Source: Coniferiporia sulphurascens (Eukaryota > Basidiomycota > Agaricomycetes > Hymenochaetales > Hymenochaetaceae). Taken from it: a stretch of 64,000 bases of DNA. The notes under the pieces were generated by a model that searched no databases, was not told where the DNA came from, and worked only from the letters and a program-made list of their open reading frames with translations. Where the stretch lies: positions 3,162,001 through 3,226,000 of the forward strand of contig NBBA01000001.1 of assembly GCA_002794785.1 (NCBI GenBank). The letters run 5' to 3'. Made by a program: the position numbers and the translations under genes. Positions 45,438 through 61,572 of this stretch are shown here, piece after piece. The stretch's first letter is position 1, and every line of letters starts with the position of its first letter.

Positions 45438-48400
45438 TTAGCGACCTTCCTCATCAGTGCTCTCATTGTCGTATAAGACGACATATTCCACATCACCCGT
45501 ACCTCCGAGGCGACCCGCCTGCTCGCGAGACGCTTCCCAGAATTCATCGTCGGATGTGCTTCCGAAGTCGTCAAGTAGCGAATCAGCACTATCGTAGTCG
45601 CTTGAAGGGATATCACTAGACATAGTCGGGGTAGCTGGCATCGTACCAGACATGATGAGTTCAGGCGTGTTCGCCGGGCTCGGATGGCCGACAGGCCCCG
45701 AGCTATGGAAAGGTTCGGGCATAATGACCTCGGAGGCAGTCAAGGACTCATGCAAGCCCATTGGTCTATCCTGCATGGGAACCATGATGCTGTGTTCCGA
45801 ATGTAAATAAATTGCACGCCGTCTGGCAGGGAGATAGAAATGACATACTCGCACCACACGCTTTGGCCGAACAACTTCGTTCCGTCGCTTAGACGCCAGT
45901 AACCCACATACTTCCCTGGCACGTCTGGTGCCTTCATATCCGCCGCGTTAACGTCCACCGTAACACCAGGCTCCACCTCTCCTACATGGTAACTGAGCGG
46001 GGCACCGGCGAATGCAGGCATACGATCGCCTGCAACAAACACTACCCGAGTCGATTCCGGCCATCCACTCTCTCCGTCATTTTGTATACGCCAACTCTTA
46101 ACGAACTCCGCTCCAGCCGGGAAAAACTGCCCGTCCTCGATGTTGACGTCCGATATGAACGCTGCACGAAGAGGGCTATTTTTGCGCCGACTAACCTCCT
46201 CCAGGAAGGTTGAAATAAGAGGCACGTCTGGTGAACCCTGTACGTCCGCGTCTGTAACTTCCTCGCTATGCTTGGATGGCTGACTAACGCAATGGACGAC
46301 TGGAAGGCTGTCACGTAAACTTGTAAATGGGGTAAACAGAGGAGGCGTTGGCAAAACGGGAAGATCAACAGAATTCTCTGCAGGAAGGTTTCTAATAGTC
46401 GAGGGGCTCGTCGAAACTGCTACTTCCGTTGTTTCAGCTCTGAGCTCTGCAAAGACCGAGGCGTCCACTTTTTCTGGCAGTGGCTCCGTAGCGACCGCAA
46501 TACTAGTGGTGTGGTGCGGCCGGGTAGAAGGTGTGATAAGGCTTGCCCCTCCGACGCGGTAAACCGTAGGGATCACCGTATCCGGACTGCGCATCTTGAG
46601 CATAGGATGCTTGGATATGCAAATTCATTATTATCCGCAAAGCTCGTTCAGTAACACGAAGACCTACCGTTGCAGGGTGAACCTCAATTGGCATGGCCTC
46701 ACACTTAGCACATAGATCATAGTCCGGGCATTCGGGGTGCATGCACTTGTATCTGATACCACGGATAGGTTTGCTGCATTCGTCGCAGCGAGCATTGTGC
46801 CTCTTGTAAGCACTTAAATCGCAAGGGGACTACGCACAAAAGAGTCTCGCAACTAACTCAGAAGATGAACAAGGTGGACTCACCAGGTCCTGGACGTCCT
46901 CCAGCTTTACAAACGTATGACCTGGGTGTTGCATGGGTACGATTCGATGGCACGACGCGCAAGTGTCGAAATCTGGACAGGTTAAGCATTTCTAGTACGC
47001 ACACGACTGAGCATTAAGACTATTTGAAACTAAACCTGAAAAACCTACATAGCGCGCACCGCGGATTCTTGAATCACACAAATCACAGCTCGCCTGGTGG
47101 ACGACTGTCGACGTTCCGGCTGTGTCTGAACCTGTTTCGGTTCGACGAAAGAGTGACTGCTGATGTTGTCCTGTAGGTCGCGCTTGGGGATGACCTTCGT
47201 CCCCGCTGTATACCCTGTGTACGATGACCCTCCCAGGCTCACGTATTGTTACAAATTCATGAGAGCCGTGTTCAGACGACGCGCTCGGAAAGCAATCGTC
47301 GCATAGGTCGAAATCTGCAGTAAATAAATAAATAAAATCCATCAACTTTTCGAATGCTTAGTTGAGAATAATCCGTACCAGGACAATCGAGACACTTGTG
47401 CCTGTGTCCAACCACTGTTTCCTGGCAGGAGTCACACACAACACCGACATGGATAAGCGGAGGAGCATCCGGGGAGACACGATCACTAGAAACTGCATCT
47501 GGGCTAGTAGCCGCTTGAGATAGCTGTGGAGCTGAAGAACCATCAGGCTTCGGGAATGTTGAAAATGTGTGGCCAACGTCGCCCTGTCTCTGCGCGAAAA
47601 CAACACGGTGCGCATCCTTGGCACCACGCTCTTCAACACATTCCCTACACTTGAAGACGGTCAGTATAGTGACGCCTACGAGCGAACTGCCACGCACAAG
47701 GTCATACCCGATGCATATGTCACACTTATGATATGCACCGCATATCGTTTCACCACAGAAATTACAGTATACGAGCTTCCCCACTGACGCGGGTAATGAG
47801 ACAGGTTGGAAGAAGGCTCCAGGGATATTCATGTCAGCAGCGCTGGACACGTCTCTCTGATCTCCTAAAGGTACTGCGATTGAATGTGGGCCCGTGCCAA
47901 CAGTAGGAGTGGGCGATGCACTCGGCAATACGTTTGAATCCTCGCCAAACGTAGAAGACATGACGTTGCTGAAGTCGTGGAGGAAACTTGTCATGAGCTC
48001 CTTCATCTCGCTCTTCCCTTCGGCCACGGAACAACACGACTCTTGGGTCGACTGAGAGACCATAGAGTATCGGTTAGAAACATGACCAGAGGCCTGCCCA
48101 CTTCCGACGTCCATGGCGCTTATCGAGCTCGGGTGCGGTTGGCGAAGGAACGACCTTGATAACACACCTGAGGTAGAAAGCTCAGGAGAATGAGAATACT
48201 CTAGTCGGTTAAGCGAGGCAGACGAGCTCCCCGGACGTTTATGAGGAATTTCATCAACAACTGTGAAGCGAAGCAGGCCATTGGGCCAGAGACGACCAGA
48301 GAACGGGTTGATTAGGTCGTTGTAATGGGCCTCATTGTGGACCTCCCGACCAACAATGACCCTAGCACCTTCCGAGGGAGAAAACAGGATCTTGGAGAGA

Positions 48401-48594
48401 TAGTACGAGCCTCTGATAGGGAAGACACGATACAACTGGGCACGAAGATTGTCAAGCGGCATGTAACGGGGACGAAAGTGATAAGTGGATTGAGAGCTCA
48501 CCTGGTCACATATACTCGAGTACGACGGGAAGGTGTCATCCTTAAGAGTGAACTTGCGTGTCTCGTTATTGTAAGTGGCCTTCACATTGAACAT
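45438..48594 (-). CDS. NBR1: NBR1-type selective autophagy receptor (PB1-like, four ZZ fingers, FW domain)
   Basis: The start at 48594 sits in CCCACCATG. A PB1-like start (MFNVKATYNNETRKFTLKDD, then LYRVFPIRG) leads to a Ser-rich linker and four ZZ-type zinc fingers with Cys pairs: YCNFCGETICGAYHKCDIC, VCDSCQETVVGHRHKCLDC, ASCDLCDSRIRGARYVG, and RCDECSKPIRGIRYKC. The NBR1 FW (four-tryptophan) domain follows: AAFISDVNIEDGQFFPAG, FVKSWRIQNDGESGWPES, VVFVAGDRMPAFAG, YVGYWRLSDGTKLFGQSVWC. The C-terminus is acidic with an AIM candidate E-Y-V-V-L. NBR1 receptors link cargo to Atg8 and the vacuole. No UBA domain is seen. About seven introns. Confidence 0.87.
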
Positions 48595-48644
48595 GGTGGG
48601 CAAAGACTGGCGTTGATGCGGGTCACAGAATGAGTTCGTCCGGC

Positions 48645-48658
48645 TTTATACCGCCAAT
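48645..48658 (-). promoter_or_regulatory. TATA-like box and CCAAT element upstream of NBR1
   Basis: On the minus strand TATAAA (48650-48645) lies about 51 nt before the NBR1 ATG. ATTGGC, an inverted CCAAT, is at 48658-48653, directly upstream. The pair looks like a core promoter; resemblance only. Confidence 0.4.
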
Positions 48659-49024
48659 AATCGGCAGCGACAGTACTTACGCATGTGTCCGCAGCCAAGC
48701 GCAGTAGCTCCCCTTCAGGCCTCCGCTGATTCACCCGACTTCCGTTATGGGCGTTAACAATTCCCTATAGGGGATGCATTGTATTTACGTGTGTTGATTT
48801 CGTCGCCCATGCCTGCCGAGTATGGCAGTAGGCTTGTCACACCCGTAACAAATCACCATTACTAGCAAGCGCTACATAGTTGCGCCGCAGCATTACTTAT
48901 GGCATATGCGTACGGCTTTCGGGCGCTCTCCATGCCACCACGGTGTCTATGCCGACGGTAATTGATTGCAGATATTCAAGCCCATCCACCTGCTTTAGAA
49001 AACACAATAAATATCTCAGTGGCC
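48659..49024. other. Spacer: NBR1 upstream region and RIB7 3' region
   Basis: About 370 bp beyond the NBR1 TATA/CCAAT elements. No gene seen. Confidence 0.5.
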
Positions 49025-49885
49025 CTACGCAGAAGCGATAACATTCACCTCCCCGTTCACATTATAGCCAACACCCCCCGCGCCAACTATGGTGGGACAC
49101 ACAGTGACGATGAGGCAATCGATGAGGCCGGATTGGAGAAATGATGTGATCACGGAAGCTCCGCCCTCAACCATCAGAGAACGTACGCCGAGTTTTTCAA
49201 GGTTGGAAAGAAGGATAGGTAACTCCAGCCTGCCTGGGGGGAAAGTCAAGCAAGTGCTAACAGAGTGCCAAATGGTTTACCATCTATCGCCGGGATTGGA
49301 ATGACTCTGGCGCCTTCCGCTTCAAGCCGCCCGCGCCTTTCGCGCCATTCCCTGTCTATCTCTGACTTTGTATTTGCAGTGAATACGGTCGGTTGTCTCC
49401 CCTTGTTGGCCCGGAAGTTACTGAGAAGCTTGCAATCCGGACGGAGTCTTAGGTCTGCGTCTAAAACGATCGGTAGCGGCACTTCATGGCCTCCGTCCTC
49501 GCTCGATAACAGACGAGCTAGAACGATACTGAGTACACTAGTATGCTCACGGAATAGTCTAAGCGACCCACTGTTCAGTTGAGGGTCGTCGTTTAATGCG
49601 GTCCCGATGCCAACAAGGATTGCGTCATGTCTGGATCGTAATCTACTTTCGTTATGTGTATCACCTCTTATAAGGCGAGGCGCAAACGACCTTGGGGGCT
49701 CACCTATGGGTCATAATCATACTCTCTTCGCAACTGAGGATAAGCTGCCTCCCACCAACCCCCGCGATCCTGGCATCGAGAGACTGCGCGAAGGTGAGCG
49801 TGACATGCACACGATGGGGGCGTTTGGACTCGTCCAAACAGAGAGCTTGATCAAGAAAAGACACAATTTTCTCCCTGTTCGCCAT
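49025..49885 (-). CDS. RIB7: RIB7, diaminohydroxyphosphoribosylamino-pyrimidine reductase (riboflavin synthesis)
   Basis: Motifs: RPHRVHVTLTFAQSLDARIA, QLILSCEESMIMTHRMRSRH, DAILVGIGTALNDDPQLN, LPIVLDADLRLRP, then PAIDG-RLELPILLSNLEKLG, VRSLMVEGGASVITSFLQSG and LIVTVCPTIVGAGG. This is the RibD-C/DHFR-like reductase fold, second step of the fungal riboflavin pathway, NADPH-dependent. Three exons; the second junction uses the GT donor in ATAGATG-gtaaac, which keeps the frame. I chose ATG 49885 (MANREKIVSF); an earlier in-frame ATG at 49945 would add 20 residues. Stop TAG 49025-49027. Confidence 0.88.
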
Positions 49886-50118
49886 TTGTTTTCTATGCAA
49901 ATTTAACGCTGTGGTAGAGCCCCAAGAAAAGGGCAGCAGGTTCATCACGTGGTGCTCATCATCTCACAAATCCTTGCAGAAAAAATGGACCAGAAACCAG
50001 AGTAAAAGCAGGAACTTGTCAAGTTGTGCTCGTATATAGGAAACTTATGAGTGGTAGACCTCCCGCGGGACATCTAATGAATATCCTTCAGGAGTCAGGA
50101 CTAACCTCGACGAAGAGG

Positions 50119-50126
50119 GAAAAAAC
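50119..50126 (-). terminator. Pol III T-run terminator of tRNA-Met
   Basis: GTTTTTTC on the minus strand, directly after the tRNA 3' end, is a standard oligo-T stop for RNA polymerase III. Confidence 0.7.
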
Positions 50127-50230
50127 TGCTCCAGGCAGGACTCGAACCTGCGGCTTCAAGATTACACTCCTCCCCGGAGTTCACAACAACTGTATGAGAC
50201 TTGCACTCTAACCAACTGAGTTACTGAAGC
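50127..50230 (-). tRNA. Elongator tRNA-Met (CAT) with a 30-nt intron
   Basis: The 5' strand GCTTCAG (50230-50224) pairs over 7 bp (one G-T pair) with CTGGAGC before the discriminator A at 50127. The D arm is ACTC/GAGT with loop AGTTGGTTA; the anticodon stem is CAAGT/TCTTG, with a T-T apposition as in yeast elongator tRNA-Met; the loop is CTCATA-A with anticodon CAT. The variable loop has 5 nt and the T arm is GCAGG/TTCGAGT/CCTGC. The mature length is 74 nt plus a 30-nt intron after position 37, the standard place. GCTTCAG...CTGGAGCA matches the elongator, not the initiator. B box GGTTCGAGTCC is inside, and a run of six T ends transcription just downstream (50126-50120). Confidence 0.93.
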
Positions 50231-50349
50231 TGTGGAAGGCGTGACTTGCACGGTTATGATGATTAGTTAGGACCTACCATGCACGTGAAAAAGATTCGGA
50301 AGGGTCACGTAAGCACTTCCGGCAACTCTAGCGAGGAAAGACGCATTCG

Positions 50350-52173
<1,824 letters not shown>

Positions 52174-52397
52174 AAGCCAGCCAGCCTCTACGTATATATA
52201 GCGAATATTTGTAATAGTATGTGTGATTACGTACTTATCCCGGTGCCTCCTATATATAGCGAGGTGTATGCGCATCGTGCTATTAATGTTGCTGTCTGGC
52301 GATTCAAGCTACCCCTCTGGATTCCACAGTATTTAAGACGTTACTGGCACTACTGCAGCCGTTCGACTTGAGTCTGTCCTCTGTTACGCATTTGCTC

Positions 52398-54678
52398 ATG
52401 TTCTCCTTTTTGCCGTGGCCCTTTACTTCAGGAGTGCCGCACCTCGGCGACGAGTCTGCCTATGCCAGCTCCGGTTCACCCTCCCGGAGAACCGATTATA
52501 CAGACCTATTGCGCCATTTTGAGGGATCGCTTGATGTCTTACCACCCTCGACAAGGCTTGACCCGGAATTGAGGCAAAGGCAGCGGCAACCGCTGGGCCT
52601 GCTCGATATATGGAAATATGGCGCATTCTTTGCGGTGAAAGGTACGTTGTAACTTGCCAGTTCCCCATGCAGGATGTAAACGAACTGAATATTCCAATAA
52701 AAAGCCACTGCACTGACCTTTGACATTTCCTCCCACTGTCTTTGGGGTCCGAGAAGGAAGACCTGGGGCTGGGAAATGACATTGATATCAAGTTTCATGC
52801 GGAATTCAAGTAATCACTCACATTTGGCGGATCTCGTATGTCTCCATAACTCCAATAAAATAACAATTCTTACTTCTTCCGACAAGGTATTGCTGCGTAA
52901 ATTGATCAGCATCGTGGGATTCGTACCTTTGCCTGTCGATGCCATGGTTACTCCCGTGACATTCCACGTTCGAAGACGTAAATTGCGAGGTTTGCTAGGC
53001 GAAGTTAGTTCCACAGAAGATGGTACACGCGAACTTGCCGGAGAGTGGGTGGTTGGAAAGAAGCTTTGGAAGAAGCTGCAAGCAGACTGGAAAGCTTCAA
53101 AAAACACTCCCGGTGTACAAGGCTCAGACCCCGCCCGCAAAAAGAAGGATCGTGTTATTCTATACTTGCACGGAGGTACGGGATTTATCTTGACTCGACT
53201 CCACTGTGCTTTTTCTTATAAAAAACGAACAGGGGCATATTATATGTTTAGCGCTGCCACGCACAGACAACTCACCATACAACTGTCAAAGTACACTGGT
53301 TCCCGAGTTTTCGGTATGTCCTCGCGTGAAGACTATTACAGTGCCTACCTTGCCTTACCTTTCTACTACAGCTGTTGATTACAGGTTGGCCCCTGAAACA
53401 CGCTTTCCTGGTCAGCTCCTTGACGTATTTGAGGCGTACATGAGACTATTGGATGAACTGCATGTTCCCCCTGAAAATGTTCTCGTTGCTGGGGATAGTG
53501 CTGGGGGTGGACTCACATTGGCTCTACTGATGTATCTTCGGGACAATGACTATCCACTTCCTGCCGGAGCCATACTCATGTCGCCTTGGGTCGGTGAGTA
53601 GACTCAAGCAGTTGCATACTTTTTTCTTACTGTAATTCTGATTTCGCAAAGATTTGACGATGAGCTGCGACTCTTGGGACACAAACGCCGCCTACGATAT
53701 CGTGCCGATGCCAAAGCCAGATCACATGAATCCCATTTCCTGTTATCTGGGAGAGGATTGGTGTAAATATGTAACGCATCCTTATGCGAGCCCCCTTTTT
53801 GGAGATTTCCATGACCTTCCTCCCCTGCTAATCCAAGTAGGTGACTCAGAAGTACTACGGGACGAAATTACTCTCCTTGCTCATAAGGCTTCTATGGCCG
53901 GTGTGCAAGTAAGACACGAGCTTTACGAAGATGCCGTAAATTTTCTTCACTTTTCACCCCATGCAAATACGCTGATGTGGTAGCCGTCTAGGTACACGTT
54001 TTCCAGACATTTCCTTTCCTTGAAGCCTCGCGTCGGGCATTCCTTGCATGCCGAGACTTCGTGAAAAATGATCTTCCTCGCCATCAAAAACGCTCCCCAC
54101 AGCATCTGGGGGAAGAGACCAGGGCAGGATTGGGACGTGAGATTGGCGGAGACAATACGCGCGTTGTTCGGGGAGATGGCCAAGAATTGGAAGGAGGCGG
54201 ACGTTCTGCCGACGTTGAACTGACGAGTGACAGCGAAAGGCGAATTTCTGGTACCGATCGAACAGGTTGGACGCGCCGGGGAAACAGATTCCCCTTTTAC
54301 TCCTTAGAGCGGAACTCTAGAGCGAGTGCTCCTAGGACTCGTACTGAAAAGAATCTTTCGGGCAAGTCGACTCTGCATCAGGGCTCAAGGTCGGTTGCTA
54401 GCCTTTCTGCTACTCGCCCATCGCTGTATACTCCTGAACGGAACAATACCGCTGTGAAGCGAGCCAAAGACCATCCGCAGGATGAAACTGACGATCTCAC
54501 ACATTTATCATCATTCTCGCCTTCATCCGTCGCGCCAGCGCCTGCAATACGTGAAAGACATAGAGCAATCAGTCATCCGAATATATCCTCCTTGTGTCAA
54601 CAATGGGCTCGTTACGATCCCCCAAATCGCAGCACACATTATGTATCAATATCACGTCCAAGCGGCAAGTTAGACTAG
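52398..54678 (+). CDS. Alpha/beta hydrolase of the hormone-sensitive lipase (HSL) type
   Basis: The start MFSFLPWPFTSGVPHL leads to LLDIWKYGAFFAVKATALTF, LVLLRKLISIVGFVPLP and then the HSL core: RVILYLHGG-AYYMFSAATH (oxyanion HGG), VFAVDYRLAPETRFPGQL, VLVAGDSAGGGLTLALLMYL (nucleophile Ser in GDSAGG), LPPLLIQVGDSEVLRDE (Asp) and LYEDAVHVFQTF (His). The catalytic triad is complete. These enzymes deacylate small esters or steryl acetates. After the last core exon, a tail of about 200 residues rich in Ser, Arg and Thr looks disordered (RNSRASAPRTRTEKNLSG), ending GKLD at TAG 54676-54678. Five introns. The tail is longer than in most HSL hydrolases. Substrate unknown. Confidence 0.84.
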
Positions 54679-54747
54679 CTCTCTCGCACGTCGCCGGACT
54701 CCCATACAATGCAGTTTAGTGTAATTACAATGCATTATTAGACTGTG

Positions 54748-56326
54748 TTACGAGTTAGAACCTATTGAATGACCAGATGCCTCCATATCCACGGGAAGAA
54801 TATTGTCTTGAGCCCTATACCGTCTGACCAGCTCTAGATCCTCTATCACATTTGTTAATGCCCTGCGCTCCCAATTACCATAAATAAACCCCGAATAAAG
54901 CATAGTAGTACCCAACCACGACACGAACACGGTAACCAATAGATAGATAGGATTAATCCAGGAACGGGGCAGCCAAGCAGATCCAATGCACAGTGCAACA
55001 AGTGCGGTTATACAAGCAACGAAGGTTGACAACTCGAGCCGTGATCGTTTGGATGATATACGGTAATAGTTTGTCAATGCCCTTGTGACGGACAAGAACG
55101 CCTCGTCGGATGGTGACGCAGGAGTCTGAGGTGGGGCAACCGAACGGTGCGAGCCGTGGTCACCCTCAGGTGGAGTTACGATTTTGATAGTCGCCTCCAG
55201 TCCGAAATGATCTGAAAAGGAAAAGGGTCGGCCGGGTACATTCTCGGTAAACACCACGCGCGATTGACTGCATCTCAGCAGCGGTTTGTCGGCTGTGGAA
55301 AAATTTGCGCTAGGCTGACGGTGGAAAATGTAATCCAGACGTTTACCACCATGTTGACGCGCCGTCGCATCGAGCGGTTTTCCGGCAGAGTATGAGTTTA
55401 ACGGAGAGTCAGCCGTCACACCAAGAAGAGTGATCGCATCTTCTGGTCTTAAGTCCCCGAGCGATGTAGAAGAACCTCGATTATCCGCACGCGATTCTAT
55501 CCATGCGTCAGACAACCCTGCATGACCACGGACTAACGTCATGGGCAAAGTGTTGGGTACATTGTTAAAATCTCCCGCCTGAGCAAGGTGTACGGTGAGA
55601 AACTTCATATAGTGCCAGACAATGGTTCCGAACTGACCGCAATGACATAGCGACCAATGGAAGCAGATGCTCGAACTAGCTTTGAAAATTCCCAAGCATT
55701 GACTAGCCTGTGAGCTCTTAAGTGCTCCGGCCCATCTTCCCCACCTTTCGCGAACAACTAAAAACAACGAAGATATGAGTACCTTCTTCAATTGTTTTGT
55801 AATGAGGCAAGGAGACGAACGTGTGTATTGAAGACCTCCACTTCTCCAAGGATTGGGTGTCGAATTACGATACTTGCCGCGGCTTTCCCTACGAACCAGT
55901 CGCCGCCAGCGACGTCTAGCGGATGTCCATTGAGGGAGTATGGTTGGATTGCTGCAGCTAAGATGGGAAGACGGGAGAAAAGTGCCAGGCCAGCCCCCAA
56001 CGCACCGCTAGTAGGTATGTTAGGGGAAGCATAATTTTAGGATGTGCCCGACCCGCCTATAGAAATACTTCGCATATGGCAGGCATCCCGCAACCCGCGT
56101 ACGAACACGTTCAAAGTCGGCGTGCACCCAAAGTTCCTGGAGTGCGACGATGTCGTAATTCGAACGGGAAATAACAGACGCGATAGCTAGAACGCGTTCG
56201 ACGCGGTCCTTTGCTACGTATTTGAGGCCCCTTGGAAATCGCAGTTAGTACATATTCCGTTGTCGCACTGAGCAAAGATACCGACCAACAGTTCAGGGTC
56301 AAGATGTTGATACTCGAATCAGGCAT
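54748..56326 (-). CDS. ISC1: Inositol phosphosphingolipid phospholipase C (ISC1, neutral sphingomyelinase type)
   Basis: DNase I-like metallophosphoesterase: INILTLNCWGLKYVAKDRVE, YDIVALQELWVHADFERVR (metal-binding Glu), GLALFSRLPILAAAIQPYSL, GGDWFVGKAAASIVI, VEVFNTH, AGDFNNVPNTLPMTLVRGH, KRLDYIFHR and FSDHFGLEATIKI (catalytic Asp-His). After a linker come two hydrophobic helices (STFVACITALVALCIGSAWL, YLLVTVFVSWLGTTMLYSGF), the Isc1 membrane hairpin. It splits inositol sphingolipids to ceramides. I start at MPDSSINILTLN (56326), as in the family; an upstream ATG would add 33 residues. Stop TAA 54748-54750, close to the convergent hydrolase gene. Confidence 0.88.
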
Positions 56327-56535
56327 TTGACCAGAGTCACCAGACAACCTTGAGTGACCGATGAACGCTGAGCAGAAGGGAGTGCATTGACAAGGGGAGA
56401 CCTGCAGCCTGCAGCCCCGCATCACGCGTTTAGCAGTGCCTTATGTGAGCTCTTCAAATCATTTGCGAAAATAACAAGTACATGTGTTGCAAACATGATA
56501 TAATACAAACAGAACAGTTATCTTCTCTCCTACTG

Positions 56536-57119
56536 TCAACCCACAAATCTTAGATCATCTGTGAGCACATAGTATTTGACCTGGGGTTTGCCCGCATCCG
56601 TCGAAGGCACCGATACATCGGTGTCTGGTGCAAGCATAAATGTCTGTGCGAATATGCGAGGCTGGTCGTCTATCGCCTTACTTGATGTCGGGTGGGGAGC
56701 ATTTGCCGTCTTGCCATGCACGACGGTCCCCGACACGGTTACGAGTAACGAGGGGGGTGAGGTATCTTTTGACGACATAGGTAACATGGGTAAGCTACGA
56801 CAGGCGAGTCCCGATACTTACTTGGGATGGGATGGCAGTCGAATGATTGTACTTCGTGCTTGCTCGCTGGCATTTTTTCCATCAGGCCCTTTACACCACT
56901 GTCCCCCTGCACCGGATTGCCGTTCCACACCACCGAAGACGATTGTCGATAAAACTTGGGTAGACTCTCGACGCGATTCTTGGAATCATAGGTGGCATAG
57001 TAAACGTGTATGAATTGGTCGGCGCCCCTTGTAGCGATGTCTATACTTTGAGTTGGTAAGTAAAGGGATACAGGGGGTAAGGACAACACCACCAACTCCG
57101 TTTTTGCGAGCCCGGCCAT
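56536..57119 (-). CDS. NXT1: NXT1/p15, NTF2-like mRNA export factor
   Basis: Three exons: MAGLAKTD-IDIATRGADQF, IHVYYATYDSKNRVESLPKF, YRQSSSVVWNGNPVQGD, GVKGLMEKMPASKHEVQSFD, CHPIPS; then PPSLLVTVSGTVVHGKT, PRIFAQTFMLAPDTD, VKYYVLTDDLRFVG. This is the NTF2-like fold of p15, the partner of the Mex67/TAP export receptor; in many yeasts Mtr2 takes its place. The length (about 150 residues) fits. The first intron is read from GTTGGT to the AG before TATAGACATC, giving a D codon across the join. The promoter is shared with PRP22 (256 bp between starts). Confidence 0.85.
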
Positions 57120-57375
57120 GCTCGTTTGAGTTGTGTAGGTCGTGCGAGAGGAGACTTGGACTCGCGTGACGGGTCACAGTCACACTCCATTGCCCGTCGC
57201 TCCGAATCCGAGTCCGAGCTCACCGTGGCAGCCCACCAGCTATTACACGTCTATTGCTTGTGGTCATTTCCTTCTCAAAAGACTTTCACCGCCGGTCCTC
57301 CCCTCTGTTATACCCTTTACTGCTTTCTACCTGTATCTGCCATAAACGTTCCTGAGCAGCCCCACAGCTTTCACC
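57120..57375. promoter_or_regulatory. Shared NXT1 / PRP22 divergent promoter
   Basis: 256 bp between the two start codons. No TATA box is evident; the PRP22 side is pyrimidine-rich (57290-57350). Confidence 0.5.
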
Positions 57376-61204
<3,829 letters not shown>

Positions 61205-61572
61205 TCGCTGTCTGGGCTCAATGCCGGACATTATTATCCGTACTATATATTTGACCATGCATTGTGTTTTTACGTAATAACATTCGCCTGTCCTTGTCTT
61301 GTTAACGTCCTGTTTAATCGATTCACATACTAGAACTATTACAATTATACTACTTCAGACTTGGTTCCCATCCCTGAAGCAATAGAGAACAAGAACGACA
61401 AATGGTAACAGTAATGGATCTGAACAAACCACTAAAACTAAGGGGACGCTTCAGTACATTAGGCGGCGAACACGATCGCTCGGTACGTGTTCAATAATGC
61501 TACACAAATATAACAATAAAATATTATGACACATTATAAAGGTACTTTTCATATTAGGCTACAGTATTTGCC
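61205..61572. other. Convergent spacer PRP22 / UTP13
   Basis: 368 bp between facing stop codons, AT-rich, no gene seen. Confidence 0.5.

Noticed and set aside
49240..49285. GC-AG intron in RIB7 (donor TTTG-GCACTC).
   Set aside because: A standard GT donor a few bases upstream (GATG-GTAAAC) keeps the frame and gives PAIDG-RLELPILL.
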